DNA of 64,000 bases. Source: Microbacterium yannicii PS01 (lineage in GTDB: Bacteria; Actinomycetota; Actinomycetes; Actinomycetales; Microbacteriaceae). A program made the translations under genes and the position numbers. The stretch is taken from positions 62,001 to 126,000 of the forward strand of contig NZ_CAJF01000002.1 in assembly GCF_000304335.1 (NCBI RefSeq), written 5' to 3'. The notes under the pieces are model-generated. The model saw only the letters and a program-made list of their open reading frames with translations. It searched no databases and had not been told where the DNA came from. Shown here piece after piece: positions 33,426 to 41,466 of the stretch (positions within the stretch are counted from its first letter, which is position 1; each line of letters begins with the position of its first letter).

Positions 33426-35097
33426 GTGTGAGCTTGCGGTAGGCCGAGCGGTTCGGCTTCGCGGCATCGGGGCCGAGCCGCTCGATCTTGTTCTCTTCGT
33501 ACGCCTCGAAGTTGCCCTCGAACCAGTACCACTTGTCGGGATCCTCGTCGGTGCCCTCGTAGGCGAGGATGTGGGTCGCGATGCGGTCGAGGAACCACCG
33601 GTCGTGCGTGATCACCACCGCGCAGCCCGGGAACTCCAGCAGCGCGTTCTCGAGCGACTGGAGCGTCTCGACGTCCAGGTCGTTGGTCGGCTCGTCGAGA
33701 AGCAGCAGGTTGCCGCCTTCCTTGAGCGTGAGCGCGAGGTTCAGACGGTTGCGCTCACCGCCCGACAGCACGCCGGCCTTCTTCTGCTGGTCGGGCCCCT
33801 TGAAGCCGAACTTCGACACGTACGCACGCGAGGGGATCTCGGTCTTGCCGACGGTGATGATGTCGAGCCCGTCCGAGACCACCTCCCAGAGGGTCTTGTT
33901 CGGGTCGATGTTCGAGCGGGACTGGTCGACGTAGCTGATCTTGACCGTCTCGCCGATCTTCAGGTCGCCGCCGTCGAGCGGCTCGAGACCGACGATGGTC
34001 TTGAAGAGGGTGGTCTTGCCCACGCCGTTGGGTCCGATGACGCCGACGATGCCGTTCGGCGGCAGGCTGAAGCTCAGCCCGTCGATGAGCGAGCGGCCGT
34101 CGAAACCCTTCTGCAGCTTCTTGGCCTCGATGACGATGCTTCCCAGGCGCGGTCCCGGCGGGATCGTGATCTCTTCGAAGTCGAGCTTGCGGGTCCGATC
34201 AGCCTCGGCCGCCATCTCTTCGTAGCGAGCAAGACGAGCCTTCGACTTCGCCTGACGCCCCTTGGCGTTCGAGCGCACCCAGTCGAGCTCTTCTGCGAGG
34301 CGCTTGGCGAGCTTCGCATCCTTCTTGCCCTGGATGGCGAGGCGCTCGCCCTTCTTCTCGAGGTAGGTGGAGTAGTTGCCCTCGTAGCCGATCAGGCGGC
34401 CGCGGTCGACCTCCGCGATCCATTCCGCGACGTTGTCGAGGAAGTACCGGTCGTGCGTGATGGCGATGACTGCGCCGGGGTACTTCTGCAGGTGCTGCTC
34501 GAGCCACAGGACGCTCTCGGCGTCGAGGTGGTTCGTGGGCTCGTCCAGCAGCAGGAGGTCGGGCTTCTGGAGCAAGAGCTTGGTCAGCGCCACCCGACGC
34601 TTCTCGCCACCGGAGAGCGGGCCGATCTCCGCATCCCCCGGCGGAGTGCGCAGGGCGTCCATCGCCTGCTCCAGCTGCGAGTCCAGGTCCCACGCGTCCG
34701 CCGCGTCGATCTCCTCCTGGAGCGTGCCCATCTCGGCGAGCAGGGCGTCGAAGTCGGCGTCGGGGTCCGACATGAGCCCCGAGATCTCGTTGAAGCGGTC
34801 GACCTTCGCCTTGATCGCGATGCCGTCCTGGATGTTCTCGAGCACCGTCTTGCTCTCGTCGAGCTCCGGCTCCTGCATGAGGATGCCGACGCTGAAGCCC
34901 GGGCTGAGCTTGGCCTCGCCGTTCGAGGGCGTGTCCAGTCCCGCCATGATCTTCAGGATCGTGGACTTGCCGGCGCCGTTCGGGCCGACCATGCCGATCT
35001 TGGCACCGGGCAGGAACGCCATGGTGACGTCGTCGAGGATCAGCTTGTCGCCGACCGCCTTGCGGGCGCGGACCATCGAGTAGATGTACTCAGCCAT
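33418..35097 (-). CDS. ettA: Energy-dependent translational throttle protein EttA (ABC-F)
   Basis: A 559-residue soluble ABC-F ATPase that binds the ribosomal E site and gates the first elongation step according to the ATP/ADP ratio. It has two ATPase cassettes: Walker A GPNGAGKST (about 39) and GPNGVGKTT (about 358), signatures LSGGEKRRVAL and LSGGERNRLNL, and both LLLDEPTNxLD boxes. The arm insertion in domain 1 and the linker between the domains fit EttA. An AAGGAGAGCAG Shine-Dalgarno region precedes the ATG. Confidence 0.95.
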   Translation of the reverse strand: MAEYIYSMVRARKAVGDKLILDDVTMAFLPGAKIGMVGPNGAGKSTILKIMAGLDTPSNGEAKLSPGFSVGILMQEPELDESKTVLENIQDGIAIKAKVDRFNEISGLMSDPDADFDALLAEMGTLQEEIDAADAWDLDSQLEQAMDALRTPPGDAEIGPLSGGEKRRVALTKLLLQKPDLLLLDEPTNHLDAESVLWLEQHLQKYPGAVIAITHDRYFLDNVAEWIAEVDRGRLIGYEGNYSTYLEKKGERLAIQGKKDAKLAKRLAEELDWVRSNAKGRQAKSKARLARYEEMAAEADRTRKLDFEEITIPPGPRLGSIVIEAKKLQKGFDGRSLIDGLSFSLPPNGIVGVIGPNGVGKTTLFKTIVGLEPLDGGDLKIGETVKISYVDQSRSNIDPNKTLWEVVSDGLDIITVGKTEIPSRAYVSKFGFKGPDQQKKAGVLSGGERNRLNLALTLKEGGNLLLLDEPTNDLDVETLQSLENALLEFPGCAVVITHDRWFLDRIATHILAYEGTDEDPDKWYWFEGNFEAYEENKIERLGPDAAKPNRSAYRKLTRD

Positions 35098-35190
35098 GCG
35101 GGTTCTGCTCTCCTTGGACTTCCGGACGTCAGCGTCCCAGCCTACCTGCCGGTGGTCGCTGCCCGTCGGCGTCGTGAGCAGTGCGCGACG

Positions 35191-35721
35191 TCACCAGTCG
35201 ATGGGCCGCGTCTGCCCGACGAGGCACATGCCCTCGCCCAGAACCGGCACCACCACGGCGACGGGCTCCCCCGTGGCCGGGCCCACCTGCCCGATCAGGC
35301 ACTCCTGACCCCACAGGACCGAGAACTGGATGCTCTCCGCGCGGTTGCCCACGGTCGAGAGATCCTCGGTGACCTGCATCGACGCCTTGTCGAACCCGGC
35401 GGCGACGAGGGCGTCCACGTAGGCGCGGCCCGATTCGCGCGCGTCCGAGTTCCACACGGATGCGGTGACCGTCGAGAACAGCTCGAGGTTGTCGGCCGCG
35501 CTGCCGTCCGGCACGAGCACCGGTCCGGAAGGGGCGGTGACGGCGGGTGACGGCTCGGCGGTGGGCTGCGGGGACACCGTGGCCGTTCCGCCCGACGGCG
35601 CCGCATCGGGCACGCTGCAGCCGGCCAGGAGGACGACGCCGCAGGCGATGACGAGCGTGCTCAGCCGCCGAGAGGCCGGCGTGGTGCGCCCACGCGGGAA
35701 GAAGGCGGAGTGTCGGGGCAC
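35191..35721 (-). CDS. Putative lipoprotein, 176 aa
   Basis: A 176-residue secreted lipoprotein. A basic n-region is followed by the hydrophobic RLSTLVIACGVVLLAGCS with the lipobox LAGC (Cys at about residue 35), then a Ser/Pro/Thr linker and a folded domain of about 100 residues (NLELFSTVTASVWN to CLVGQTRPIDW). Two Cys in the domain (QECLIGQ and GMCLVGQ) may form a disulfide. It resembles the DUF6993 group of Microbacteriaceae, a tentative match. The GTG start follows a TAGACT -10 box by six bases. Confidence 0.82.
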   Translation of the reverse strand: MPRHSAFFPRGRTTPASRRLSTLVIACGVVLLAGCSVPDAAPSGGTATVSPQPTAEPSPAVTAPSGPVLVPDGSAADNLELFSTVTASVWNSDARESGRAYVDALVAAGFDKASMQVTEDLSTVGNRAESIQFSVLWGQECLIGQVGPATGEPVAVVVPVLGEGMCLVGQTRPIDW

Positions 35722-35727
35722 GGGGAG

Positions 35728-35733
35728 AGTCTA
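35728..35733 (-). promoter_or_regulatory. -10 box of the lipoprotein gene
   Basis: TAGACT on the minus strand ends six bases (CTCCCC) before the GTG at 35721. Likely leaderless. Confidence 0.5.
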
Positions 35734-35762
35734 CGTGCGTCGGCCCCGACACCCGCGGAGGG

Positions 35763-36350
35763 TCAGAAGGGCACCTCGGCGCCGACTCGGTCCTGCGGCT
35801 CAGGCTCGGCTTCAGCACCGGCGTCCGGGTCGTTCGCCTCATCCCCGCTCACGACTCGGGTGCCGTGGCGATCGAGTGACGGCAGGGCACTGAGTGCCGG
35901 CGGGCTCGCGGGGTCGATCCCGATGCCCGGCGCAGCCCAGGCGTCGGATTCGCCAGGCCCGCCCCAGTCCTTCTCGCGATCCGCGGTGGAGGACTGCGAG
36001 CTCTTGACGAACCTGCTCGTACCCCACAGCAGGTCGTGGCCGATCGCCTCCGCGTCGATCTCGACCGAGAGACCGCGTTTGGCACCGCTCTCCCATTCGC
36101 GCAGGCGTAGCCGGCCGGTCAGCAGCACCCGGTCCCCTCTGTGCAGCGAGTCGTAGGCATGCTCGGCCAGCCCCCGGAACGCCGAGACCGTGTACCAGTT
36201 GGTGCCCGCATCCACCCACGTGCCGGTAGCCCGGTCGTAGCGCCTCAGCGCACTGGCCACGCGGAATGTCGTGATCGTCACGCCGTTCGGCGTGCGCTTG
36301 AGTTCGGGGGCTGTGGCGATGTTGCCGGTGATCGTGATCGAGTCGCTCAT
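35763..36350 (-). CDS. ssb: Accessory single-stranded DNA-binding protein
   Basis: A 195-residue OB-fold SSB. The OB domain (residues 1-110) includes SITITGNIATAPELKRTPNGVTITTFRVASALRR and GDRVLLTGRLRLREWE. The tail is acidic and Pro-rich but ends in GAEVPF instead of the usual acidic DDDIPF tip, which binds partner proteins in housekeeping SSBs. It is not next to rpsF or rpsR, so it is probably a second SSB for recombination, competence or repair. The ATG at 36350 has GAGGAA just upstream. Confidence 0.88.
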   Translation of the reverse strand: MSDSITITGNIATAPELKRTPNGVTITTFRVASALRRYDRATGTWVDAGTNWYTVSAFRGLAEHAYDSLHRGDRVLLTGRLRLREWESGAKRGLSVEIDAEAIGHDLLWGTSRFVKSSQSSTADREKDWGGPGESDAWAAPGIGIDPASPPALSALPSLDRHGTRVVSGDEANDPDAGAEAEPEPQDRVGAEVPF

Positions 36351-36573
36351 GTCGCTTCCTCTCGTGGTGTCCGGGGACCCTCCCCGGTGTCGCCGGCGCC
36401 CCGTGCCCGGTGAGCGCCGGCGACACCCCAGCCTCACGCGACGGGTATGCCGTCCGAAAAGGGCTCGGCGCTTCTGGGGACAGCCCGCGAGTCGGTCGCG
36501 CTGGGGAGGAACCGCAGGTCAGAAGCGCTGTCGATGTCGGAGGTCGCACATATCTTCGAAGGAAGGAGGGAAC

Positions 36574-36837
36574 ATGTCCGACATCACTGAACTCGACGCG
36601 GTGCACGCCCCGAGCGTGCCGGCGGGCGTGCCCGTGCGGCTCGCCCGCGCCGCGGCATCCCTGTGGCGGGTGATCGACCGGAGCGGGCGTGTGATCGGGC
36701 ATCTGCAGGCGATCGCGCAGCCCGATGGCGTGCGCTTCCGCGCCCGACGGTTCCATGCCGCATCGCGAGCGTTTCTCGAACTGGGCGAATTCTGGAACGC
36801 GGCCGACGCGATCGACTGCCTCCGCTTCGCGAGGTGA
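36574..36837 (+). CDS. Conserved hypothetical protein, 87 aa
   Basis: An 87-residue soluble protein with a mixed alpha/beta pattern: SLWRVIDRSGRVIGHLQAI is a beta hairpin, FRARRFHAASRAFLELGEFWNAADAIDCLRF a helix pair. Family not recognised. The start is well supported by GGAAGGAGGG six bases before the ATG. The 223 bases upstream (36351-36573), shared with the divergent ssb gene, must hold both promoters, but I see no clear hexamers. Confidence 0.75.
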   Translation: MSDITELDAVHAPSVPAGVPVRLARAAASLWRVIDRSGRVIGHLQAIAQPDGVRFRARRFHAASRAFLELGEFWNAADAIDCLRFAR

Positions 36838-36894
36838 CGAGTCCGGCCACGTCCCGTCGGCGCCGAACCGGTCACACCTCGGGTCGCTCAGGCG

Positions 36895-38319
36895 TCAGAC
36901 GACCGCGCCGACCTGATCGACGATGGATGTCGGCGCTGCGGCCGTGACGGCCTCCCACGACCTCGCGAGCGCGTGCGTCGCACGTACCAGCTCGTCCGGT
37001 GAAGCCGTGAAGGGCATCCGCAGATGGCGGTCGTGTCCGCCTTCGATCGAGAATCGGGGTCCCGCCGAAAGCAGTACGCCATGCGACCGCACGTCCATCA
37101 CCAGCGCGGAGCTCAGCGCGGCATCCAATTCGATCCACAGAGACACACCGCCGTGCGTCGAAGGCACGCGCCAGCGTGGAAGGCGGTCAGCGAGCGCCTC
37201 CACCAGCGCGTCGCGCCCGGATCGCAGCAGCACCGACCTCTGCGCCACGACCTCGTCGAAGTCCTCGAGGACGCGCGTGGCAACGGCCTGCTCGATCTCG
37301 GGCGTCCCCAGGTCCTGGGCGGGTCGTGCGGCGACGAGGCGCCGGATCAGGTCGCCCTCCGCGCGGACCCAGCCCACGCGCAGACCTCCCCAGACGGTCT
37401 TTCCGAGCGATCCGATCCGCACCACGGTGCCCGGCTCCGAGCCGGCGAACCCCGGCGCCACGGCGCCCCGATCGATATCGAGGTCGGCCGTCGTCTCATC
37501 GAGCACCAGCACCGAACCCGCTCGCTCTCCCGCACGCAGGATCGCCTCACGCTCGGCATCCGACATCGTCCGCCCGGTCGGATTGTGGAAGTCGGGCATC
37601 AGATATGCCGCGACCGGTAGCGCGCGGGCGAAGGCCTGCTCCGCGCGGTCGAGGTCCCAGCCGGAGTCGGTGGTGACGGGCACCCCGATCGGCCGCGCGC
37701 CCACCCGACGCAGCGCGTCGACGGCGTGGGGGTAGGTCGGCGTCTCGACCAGCACCCGATCGCCTCGTCCGAGAAGCACCGACGCGATGAGGTGGATCGC
37801 ACTCTGCGCGCCCGTCGTCACCAGCACCTCGCCGGGCTGCGTGAGGATTCCCCGCCGGGTGTAGCGATCGGCGATGGCTTCGCGAAGCTCGATCCGCCCG
37901 AGGACGTCGTATCCGACGCGTGACACCAAGGATGGAGCGGATGCCGCGACCTCCGCGATCACTCCCGCCAGGCCGGGCCATGCCGGTGGGCTGGCCTGCT
38001 GGAGGTCGATCATGCCCTCGGCCGCGGTGGCGCGACCGGGATCCCTGCGCACGAGCGCCAGCGTCACGCTGCCCGACCCCCGGAGGCTCGCGATGTGACC
38101 GGTCTCGCGCAGGCTGCGGTACGCCGCGGCGACGGTGCTTCGGCTCACTGCGAGGGCCGCGGCCAGTTCGCGTTCCGCGGGAAGCGTCGTGCGCGGCGCC
38201 AGCCGATTGTCGAGGCAGAGCAGACGCACACCGTCGGCCAGTGCCTCGTAAACCGGCTCCCTGCTGCGCCAGCCGCCGAGCGCGGCAGCCAGCGCGCGGG
38301 CAGAGATACGGGAGTCCAT
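36895..38319 (-). CDS. MocR-type GntR regulator with aminotransferase domain
   Basis: A 474-residue MocR/PdxR-type regulator. The N-terminal GntR winged helix (about residues 20-90, LPAERELAAALAVSRSTVAAAYRSLRETG) is joined by a linker to a fold-type I PLP domain with the PLP lysine in SLGKTVWGGLRVGW (about residue 305). Such proteins sense pyridoxal phosphate or amino compounds. The ATG at 38319 is chosen because a TACTCT -10 box ends six bases upstream. It diverges from a YczE-like membrane protein across a dyad-rich operator, a common MocR arrangement. Confidence 0.92.
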   Translation of the reverse strand: MDSRISARALAAALGGWRSREPVYEALADGVRLLCLDNRLAPRTTLPAERELAAALAVSRSTVAAAYRSLRETGHIASLRGSGSVTLALVRRDPGRATAAEGMIDLQQASPPAWPGLAGVIAEVAASAPSLVSRVGYDVLGRIELREAIADRYTRRGILTQPGEVLVTTGAQSAIHLIASVLLGRGDRVLVETPTYPHAVDALRRVGARPIGVPVTTDSGWDLDRAEQAFARALPVAAYLMPDFHNPTGRTMSDAEREAILRAGERAGSVLVLDETTADLDIDRGAVAPGFAGSEPGTVVRIGSLGKTVWGGLRVGWVRAEGDLIRRLVAARPAQDLGTPEIEQAVATRVLEDFDEVVAQRSVLLRSGRDALVEALADRLPRWRVPSTHGGVSLWIELDAALSSALVMDVRSHGVLLSAGPRFSIEGGHDRHLRMPFTASPDELVRATHALARSWEAVTAAAPTSIVDQVGAVV

Positions 38320-38325
38320 GCGGCC

Positions 38326-38331
38326 AGAGTA
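38326..38331 (-). promoter_or_regulatory. -10 box of the MocR gene
   Basis: TACTCT on the minus strand ends six bases (GGCCGC) before the ATG at 38319. It abuts the TCCA-TAT-TGGA dyad, allowing autoregulation. Confidence 0.5.
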
Positions 38332-38376
38332 TCCATATTGGACTGCGTCGCACCATCCAATCGTGCGATTGGATGG
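38332..38376. promoter_or_regulatory. MocR operator region (two dyads)
   Basis: Dyad 1 is TCCA-TAT-TGGA (38332-38342). Dyad 2 is a perfect 24-base palindrome at 38353-38376 with 11-base arms CCATCCAATCG and CGATTGGATGG. Both share the ATCCA/TGGAT core. Dyad 2 contains TTGGAT (38369-38374), a -10-like hexamer six bases before the YczE-like ATG. Confidence 0.65.
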
Positions 38377-38380
38377 TCTC

Positions 38381-39025
38381 ATGTCCCGCCGCATCCTCCA
38401 GCTGCTCGTCGGTCTCGTCATCTACGGAGTCGGCTGCGCGCTCACCATCGAGGCCGGACTCGGAGTCGATCCGTGGACCGTCTTCGCTCAGGGACTCTCC
38501 ATCCACACCGGCATCGGCGTGGGCTGGGTCACCAACATCCTCGGGTTCTTCGTCCTACTCCTGTGGATCCCGCTGCGGCAGAAGCCCGGCGTCGGCACGA
38601 TCGCGAACATCCTGCTGGTGGGCACCAGCATGCAAGCGGCGCTGTGGCTGATCCCCCCGATGTCGGGAATCGTCGTCCAGCTCGCCGTTCTCCTGGCTGG
38701 GATCGTCCTCGTCGCGATCGCGTCGGGGCTCTACATCGGGGCGCGGTTCGGACCTGGTCCGCGCGATGGACTGATGACGGGCATGCACGCGCGCCTCGGA
38801 TGGCCGATCTGGCTCTCGCGCGCTCTCGTCGAGCTCACCGTGCTGCTCATCGGCTGGCTGCTGGGCGGCACCGTGGGTATCGGCACCGTGCTCTTCGCGC
38901 TGCTGATCGGGCCGCTCGTGCACATCGCGCTGCCCCTGCTCGACACCCGGCGTTCGCCGACCGGCTCGACCGGGCCGGCGTCATCGCCCGCCGCCCAGGG
39001 CGTGAACGAACGACGCCCCGTGTGA
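38381..39025 (+). CDS. YczE/YitT-like membrane protein
   Basis: A 214-residue inner-membrane protein with about five hydrophobic segments: LLVGLVIYGVGCALTIEAGLG, ILGFFVLLLWIPL, IVVQLAVLLAGIVLVAIASGLYIG, and others. The sequence GLGVDPWTVFAQGLS and the loop GPGPRDGLMTGMH are typical of the YczE family. Such proteins are often controlled by an adjacent MocR regulator and may move a small amine, vitamin or amino acid. The ATG at 38381 lies directly after the operator palindrome. Confidence 0.88.
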   Translation: MSRRILQLLVGLVIYGVGCALTIEAGLGVDPWTVFAQGLSIHTGIGVGWVTNILGFFVLLLWIPLRQKPGVGTIANILLVGTSMQAALWLIPPMSGIVVQLAVLLAGIVLVAIASGLYIGARFGPGPRDGLMTGMHARLGWPIWLSRALVELTVLLIGWLLGGTVGIGTVLFALLIGPLVHIALPLLDTRRSPTGSTGPASSPAAQGVNERRPV

Positions 39026-39043
39026 GCGCGAGCTGCGGGCGGA

Positions 39044-39256
39044 TCAGTGCTCGCGGAACTGCGGCCAGTCGCTCCCGGGCGGCATGTGGGCGTGGAGGGC
39101 GCTCTTCGCCACCTCCATGGACGGGTAGGTGCCTGTGACCGTGTCTGCACCGGCCATCGTCACGGTGTAGCCGTCGTCGTTCTTCCGGATGCTGCCCGCG
39201 ACACCCGAAGCGCCGTAGGCGACCCACAGCGAGTGGTGCGTCTGTGTGCTGCTCAT
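39044..39256 (-). CDS. Small conserved hypothetical protein, 70 aa
   Basis: A 70-residue protein with a beta-rich middle (WVAYGASGVAGSIRKNDDGYTVTMAG) and a helix near the end (SMEVAKSALHAHM). The order (beta strands, then a helix starting with an alanine-rich run) suggests a small DUF-type alpha/beta fold. AAAGGAG lies seven bases before the ATG. Unknown function. Confidence 0.72.
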   Translation of the reverse strand: MSSTQTHHSLWVAYGASGVAGSIRKNDDGYTVTMAGADTVTGTYPSMEVAKSALHAHMPPGSDWPQFREH

Positions 39257-39363
39257 CGTGGACTCCTTTCGATGCCCTCCCCTCGCCGACGCTACGCCGC
39301 AAGCCCACAGTGCGCCAGATCCATCGGCGTCGGCGCGACCCGGTAACCTGGTCTCTCACCCTT

Positions 39364-39436
39364 CCCTCCGTAGCTCAGGGGACAGAGCGAGCGGTTTCTA
39401 CCCGCAAGGTCGGGGGTTCGAATCCTCCCGGGGGGG
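39364..39436 (+). tRNA. tRNA-Arg (anticodon TCT)
   Basis: Acceptor CCCTCCG/CGGGGGG with one T-G pair, D-arm GCTC/GAGC, anticodon loop TTTCTAC, T-loop TTCGAAT, discriminator G, no encoded CCA. The anticodon stem AGCGG/CCGCA has four pairs and an A-A mismatch at 27-43. Just upstream of orn. Confidence 0.8.
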
Positions 39437-39495
39437 CGCAGTGCTCGGCGACGCCGTCGAGTCTAGATTTCCGGCCTATCAGAAGGATGGAGCAC

Positions 39496-40122
39496 ATGGT
39501 GGGGACATCCGAGAACGATCGGCTGGTGTGGATCGACTGCGAGATGACGGGGCTCGATCTCGACGCCGACGAGCTCGTCGAGATCGCGGTCGTCGTGACC
39601 GACTTCGAGCTGCGGCAGCTCGACCCGGGCTTCCATGTGGTCATCAAGCCCGACGCGTCGGCGATGGCGAACATGAACGAGTTCGTGACGAACATGCACC
39701 GCTCTTCGGGTCTTCTCGACGAGATCCCCGACGGCATCACCGTGGCCGATGCCGAGTTCCAGGTGCTCGAGTACATCCAGCGGTTCGTTCCTCTCGAAGG
39801 CAAGGCGCCCCTCGCAGGAAACACCATCGGGACCGACCGCATGTTCCTCGCCAAGTACATGCCCCGGGTCGACCGGTGGCTGCATTACAGGAACGTGGAC
39901 GTCTCGAGCATCAAGGAGCTCGCGCGGCGGTGGTACCCGCGCGCCTACATCCACGCGCCGGCCAAGGACGGCGGCCACCGGGCTCTCGCCGACATCCTGG
40001 AATCGATCCGTGAACTGGCCTATTACCGGCAGGCGGTCTTCGTTCCCGAGCCCGGTCCTACCAGCGACGGCGCACGCGCGGCCGCGGCGGCCGTCGTGTC
40101 GTCGTTCGCTCCAGAAATGTGA
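39496..40122 (+). CDS. orn: Oligoribonuclease
   Basis: A 208-residue DEDDh 3'-5' exonuclease that degrades 2-5 nt RNAs, including linear products of cyclic-di-GMP breakdown. The acidic motifs are visible: WIDCEMTGLDLD (about residue 10), GNTIGTDRMFL, and the closing HRALADI with His and Asp. The ATG at 39496 is preferred over that at 39487 because AAGGA lies eight bases upstream. A TAGATT -10 candidate is at 39464-39469. It is flanked by tRNA-Arg and tRNA-His. Confidence 0.95.
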   Translation: MVGTSENDRLVWIDCEMTGLDLDADELVEIAVVVTDFELRQLDPGFHVVIKPDASAMANMNEFVTNMHRSSGLLDEIPDGITVADAEFQVLEYIQRFVPLEGKAPLAGNTIGTDRMFLAKYMPRVDRWLHYRNVDVSSIKELARRWYPRAYIHAPAKDGGHRALADILESIRELAYYRQAVFVPEPGPTSDGARAAAAAVVSSFAPEM

Positions 40123-40159
40123 GAGAATCTTCTGGTTGCCCGCGCAGGCGGGAGACATG

Positions 40160-40235
40160 GTGGGTATAGCTCAGTTGGTAGAGCGCGGCCTTGTGGTGGC
40201 CGATGTCGCGGGTTCGAGCCCCGTTACTCACCCCA
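40160..40235 (+). tRNA. tRNA-His (anticodon GTG)
   Basis: Acceptor GTGGGTA/TACTCAC with one G-T pair, D-arm AGCTCAGTTGGTAGAGC, anticodon stem with GTG, discriminator C, encoded CCA (40233-40235). The extra G-1 needed by histidyl-tRNA synthetase is at 40159. Confidence 0.95.
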
Positions 40236-40290
40236 GATGTGAGCTCCGCGAAGCCTCGATCTCGCCCGGAGCCGGGTAGGCCGAGGCATC

Positions 40291-40641
40291 ATGATGGAGA
40301 TGGATGCTGCGGATTTCGAGCAGCTCGTGATCGACGAGCTCGACGCCCTCCCCGACGACATGGTCGACGGGCTGGACAACATCGTGTTCGTCGTCGAAGA
40401 CCGACCCGAGGACGGCAGCCTCGAGCTGTTCGGCCTCTACGACGGATGGGCTCTGACCGAGCGGGACCGCTATGGTGTCGGCGAGCTGCCCGACAGGATC
40501 ATCGTCTACCGCGAGCCGCATCTGAAGGCCTGTGAGAACGAGAGGGCCCTGCGGGACGAGGTGCACACCACACTCGTGCACGAGATCGCGCACTTCTACG
40601 GCATCGACGACGAGCGTCTGCACGAGCTGGGGTGGGCATGA
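40291..40641 (+). CDS. Zincin-like metallopeptidase family protein (DUF1025 type)
   Basis: A 116-residue small metalloprotein. The zinc motif HEIAHFYGIDDERLHELGW (residues 97-115) has the extended HExxHxxGxxDE pattern of the minimal zincin family. The preceding part is a beta sheet with VFVVEDRP and ELFGLYDG. Start choice is unclear: in-frame ATGs at 40291, 40294 and 40300. Its stop overlaps the clpS start (ATGA), so it is the first gene of a three-gene cluster. Substrate unknown. Confidence 0.9.
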   Translation: MMEMDAADFEQLVIDELDALPDDMVDGLDNIVFVVEDRPEDGSLELFGLYDGWALTERDRYGVGELPDRIIVYREPHLKACENERALRDEVHTTLVHEIAHFYGIDDERLHELGWA

Positions 40642-40940
40642 TGGTCGCACTCGCGCATCCTGACATCGAAGAGACCGTCCAGTTCCGTGAGAGTCCCGGC
40701 GAGGATCGCCCCTGGCAGACCGTCGTGTGGGACGATCCCGTGAATCTCATGAGCTACGTCACCCACGTCTTCCGCGAATACTTCGGCCTTCCCCGTGCTC
40801 AGGCCGAGCGGCTGATGCTCGCTGTTCACAACGAAGGTCAGGCGGTCGTGGCCGTCGGCGCGCGCGAGCAGATGGAGATGCACGCTCAGGCGATGCACGA
40901 TTACGGGCTGTGGGCGACCGTGCGTCAGGCGCCGCGATGA
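40638..40940 (+). CDS. clpS: ATP-dependent Clp protease adaptor ClpS
   Basis: A 100-residue adaptor that delivers N-degron substrates to ClpC/ClpA. The fold is evident from WQTVVWDDPVNLMSYVTHVFREYF (about residues 25-48), with the N-degron pocket Asp in DDPVN, and HNEGQAVVAVGAREQMEMHA near the end. Its start overlaps the metallopeptidase stop, and its stop overlaps the DUF2017 start (ATGA on both sides). Confidence 0.94.
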   Translation: MMVALAHPDIEETVQFRESPGEDRPWQTVVWDDPVNLMSYVTHVFREYFGLPRAQAERLMLAVHNEGQAVVAVGAREQMEMHAQAMHDYGLWATVRQAPR

Positions 40941-41428
40941 CCGGCCGCGTCGTGCACCTCGAGCTCGCGCGCCTCGAGGCTGCGCACCTGGTCGGACTCG
41001 TGCAGCAGTTCGCCGAGCTCGTGGGTGATTCCGCTCCCACGCTGGCCGACCCCGCTATCGCGCGACTGGTGCCGCCCGCCTACGACGACCGAGACGCGGC
41101 ACAGGAGTTCCGCGACCTCACCCAGGCCGACCTCCTGGATCGACGGAGCAGTGATGCCGCTGTCGTCCTCGAGTCCCTCGCGGAGGCGGCTCGCATCTCC
41201 GACGATCCCGACGACCCCGCTCTTCTCGAGACGGTGGCCGTGCGGCTCGATCCTGTGCAGACGCAGGCGTGGCTGCGGACGTTGGCGGCGATCCGGCTCG
41301 TTCTGGCCGCCAGGCTCGGTGTCACCGAGTCCGAGAGCGCCGACGCGGAGGACCCGCGCTTCGGCATCTACGAGTGGCTCGGCTATCGGCTGGACGGTCT
41401 GGTCGCCGCCGTCGACGGTGACGACTGA
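40937..41428 (+). CDS. DUF2017 family protein
   Basis: A 163-residue helical protein that commonly follows clpS in actinobacteria. Characteristic segments are LVQQFAELV near the N terminus, LVPPAYDDRDAAQEFRDLTQ (about residues 46-65), and LGYRLDGLVAAVD at the C terminus. The function is unknown; ClpS coupling suggests a link to N-end rule proteolysis. It ends 39 bases before a convergent gene. Confidence 0.88.
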   Translation: MTGRVVHLELARLEAAHLVGLVQQFAELVGDSAPTLADPAIARLVPPAYDDRDAAQEFRDLTQADLLDRRSSDAAVVLESLAEAARISDDPDDPALLETVAVRLDPVQTQAWLRTLAAIRLVLAARLGVTESESADAEDPRFGIYEWLGYRLDGLVAAVDGDD

Positions 41429-41466
41429 GACGCGGCATCCGCAGCGCAGGGTCGTCCTTCAACGGG

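Noticed and set aside
39364..40235. tRNA-flanked orn as a possible integrated element
   Set aside because: No integrase, no attachment repeats and uniform base composition. This tRNA-orn-tRNA order is an ordinary chromosomal arrangement.
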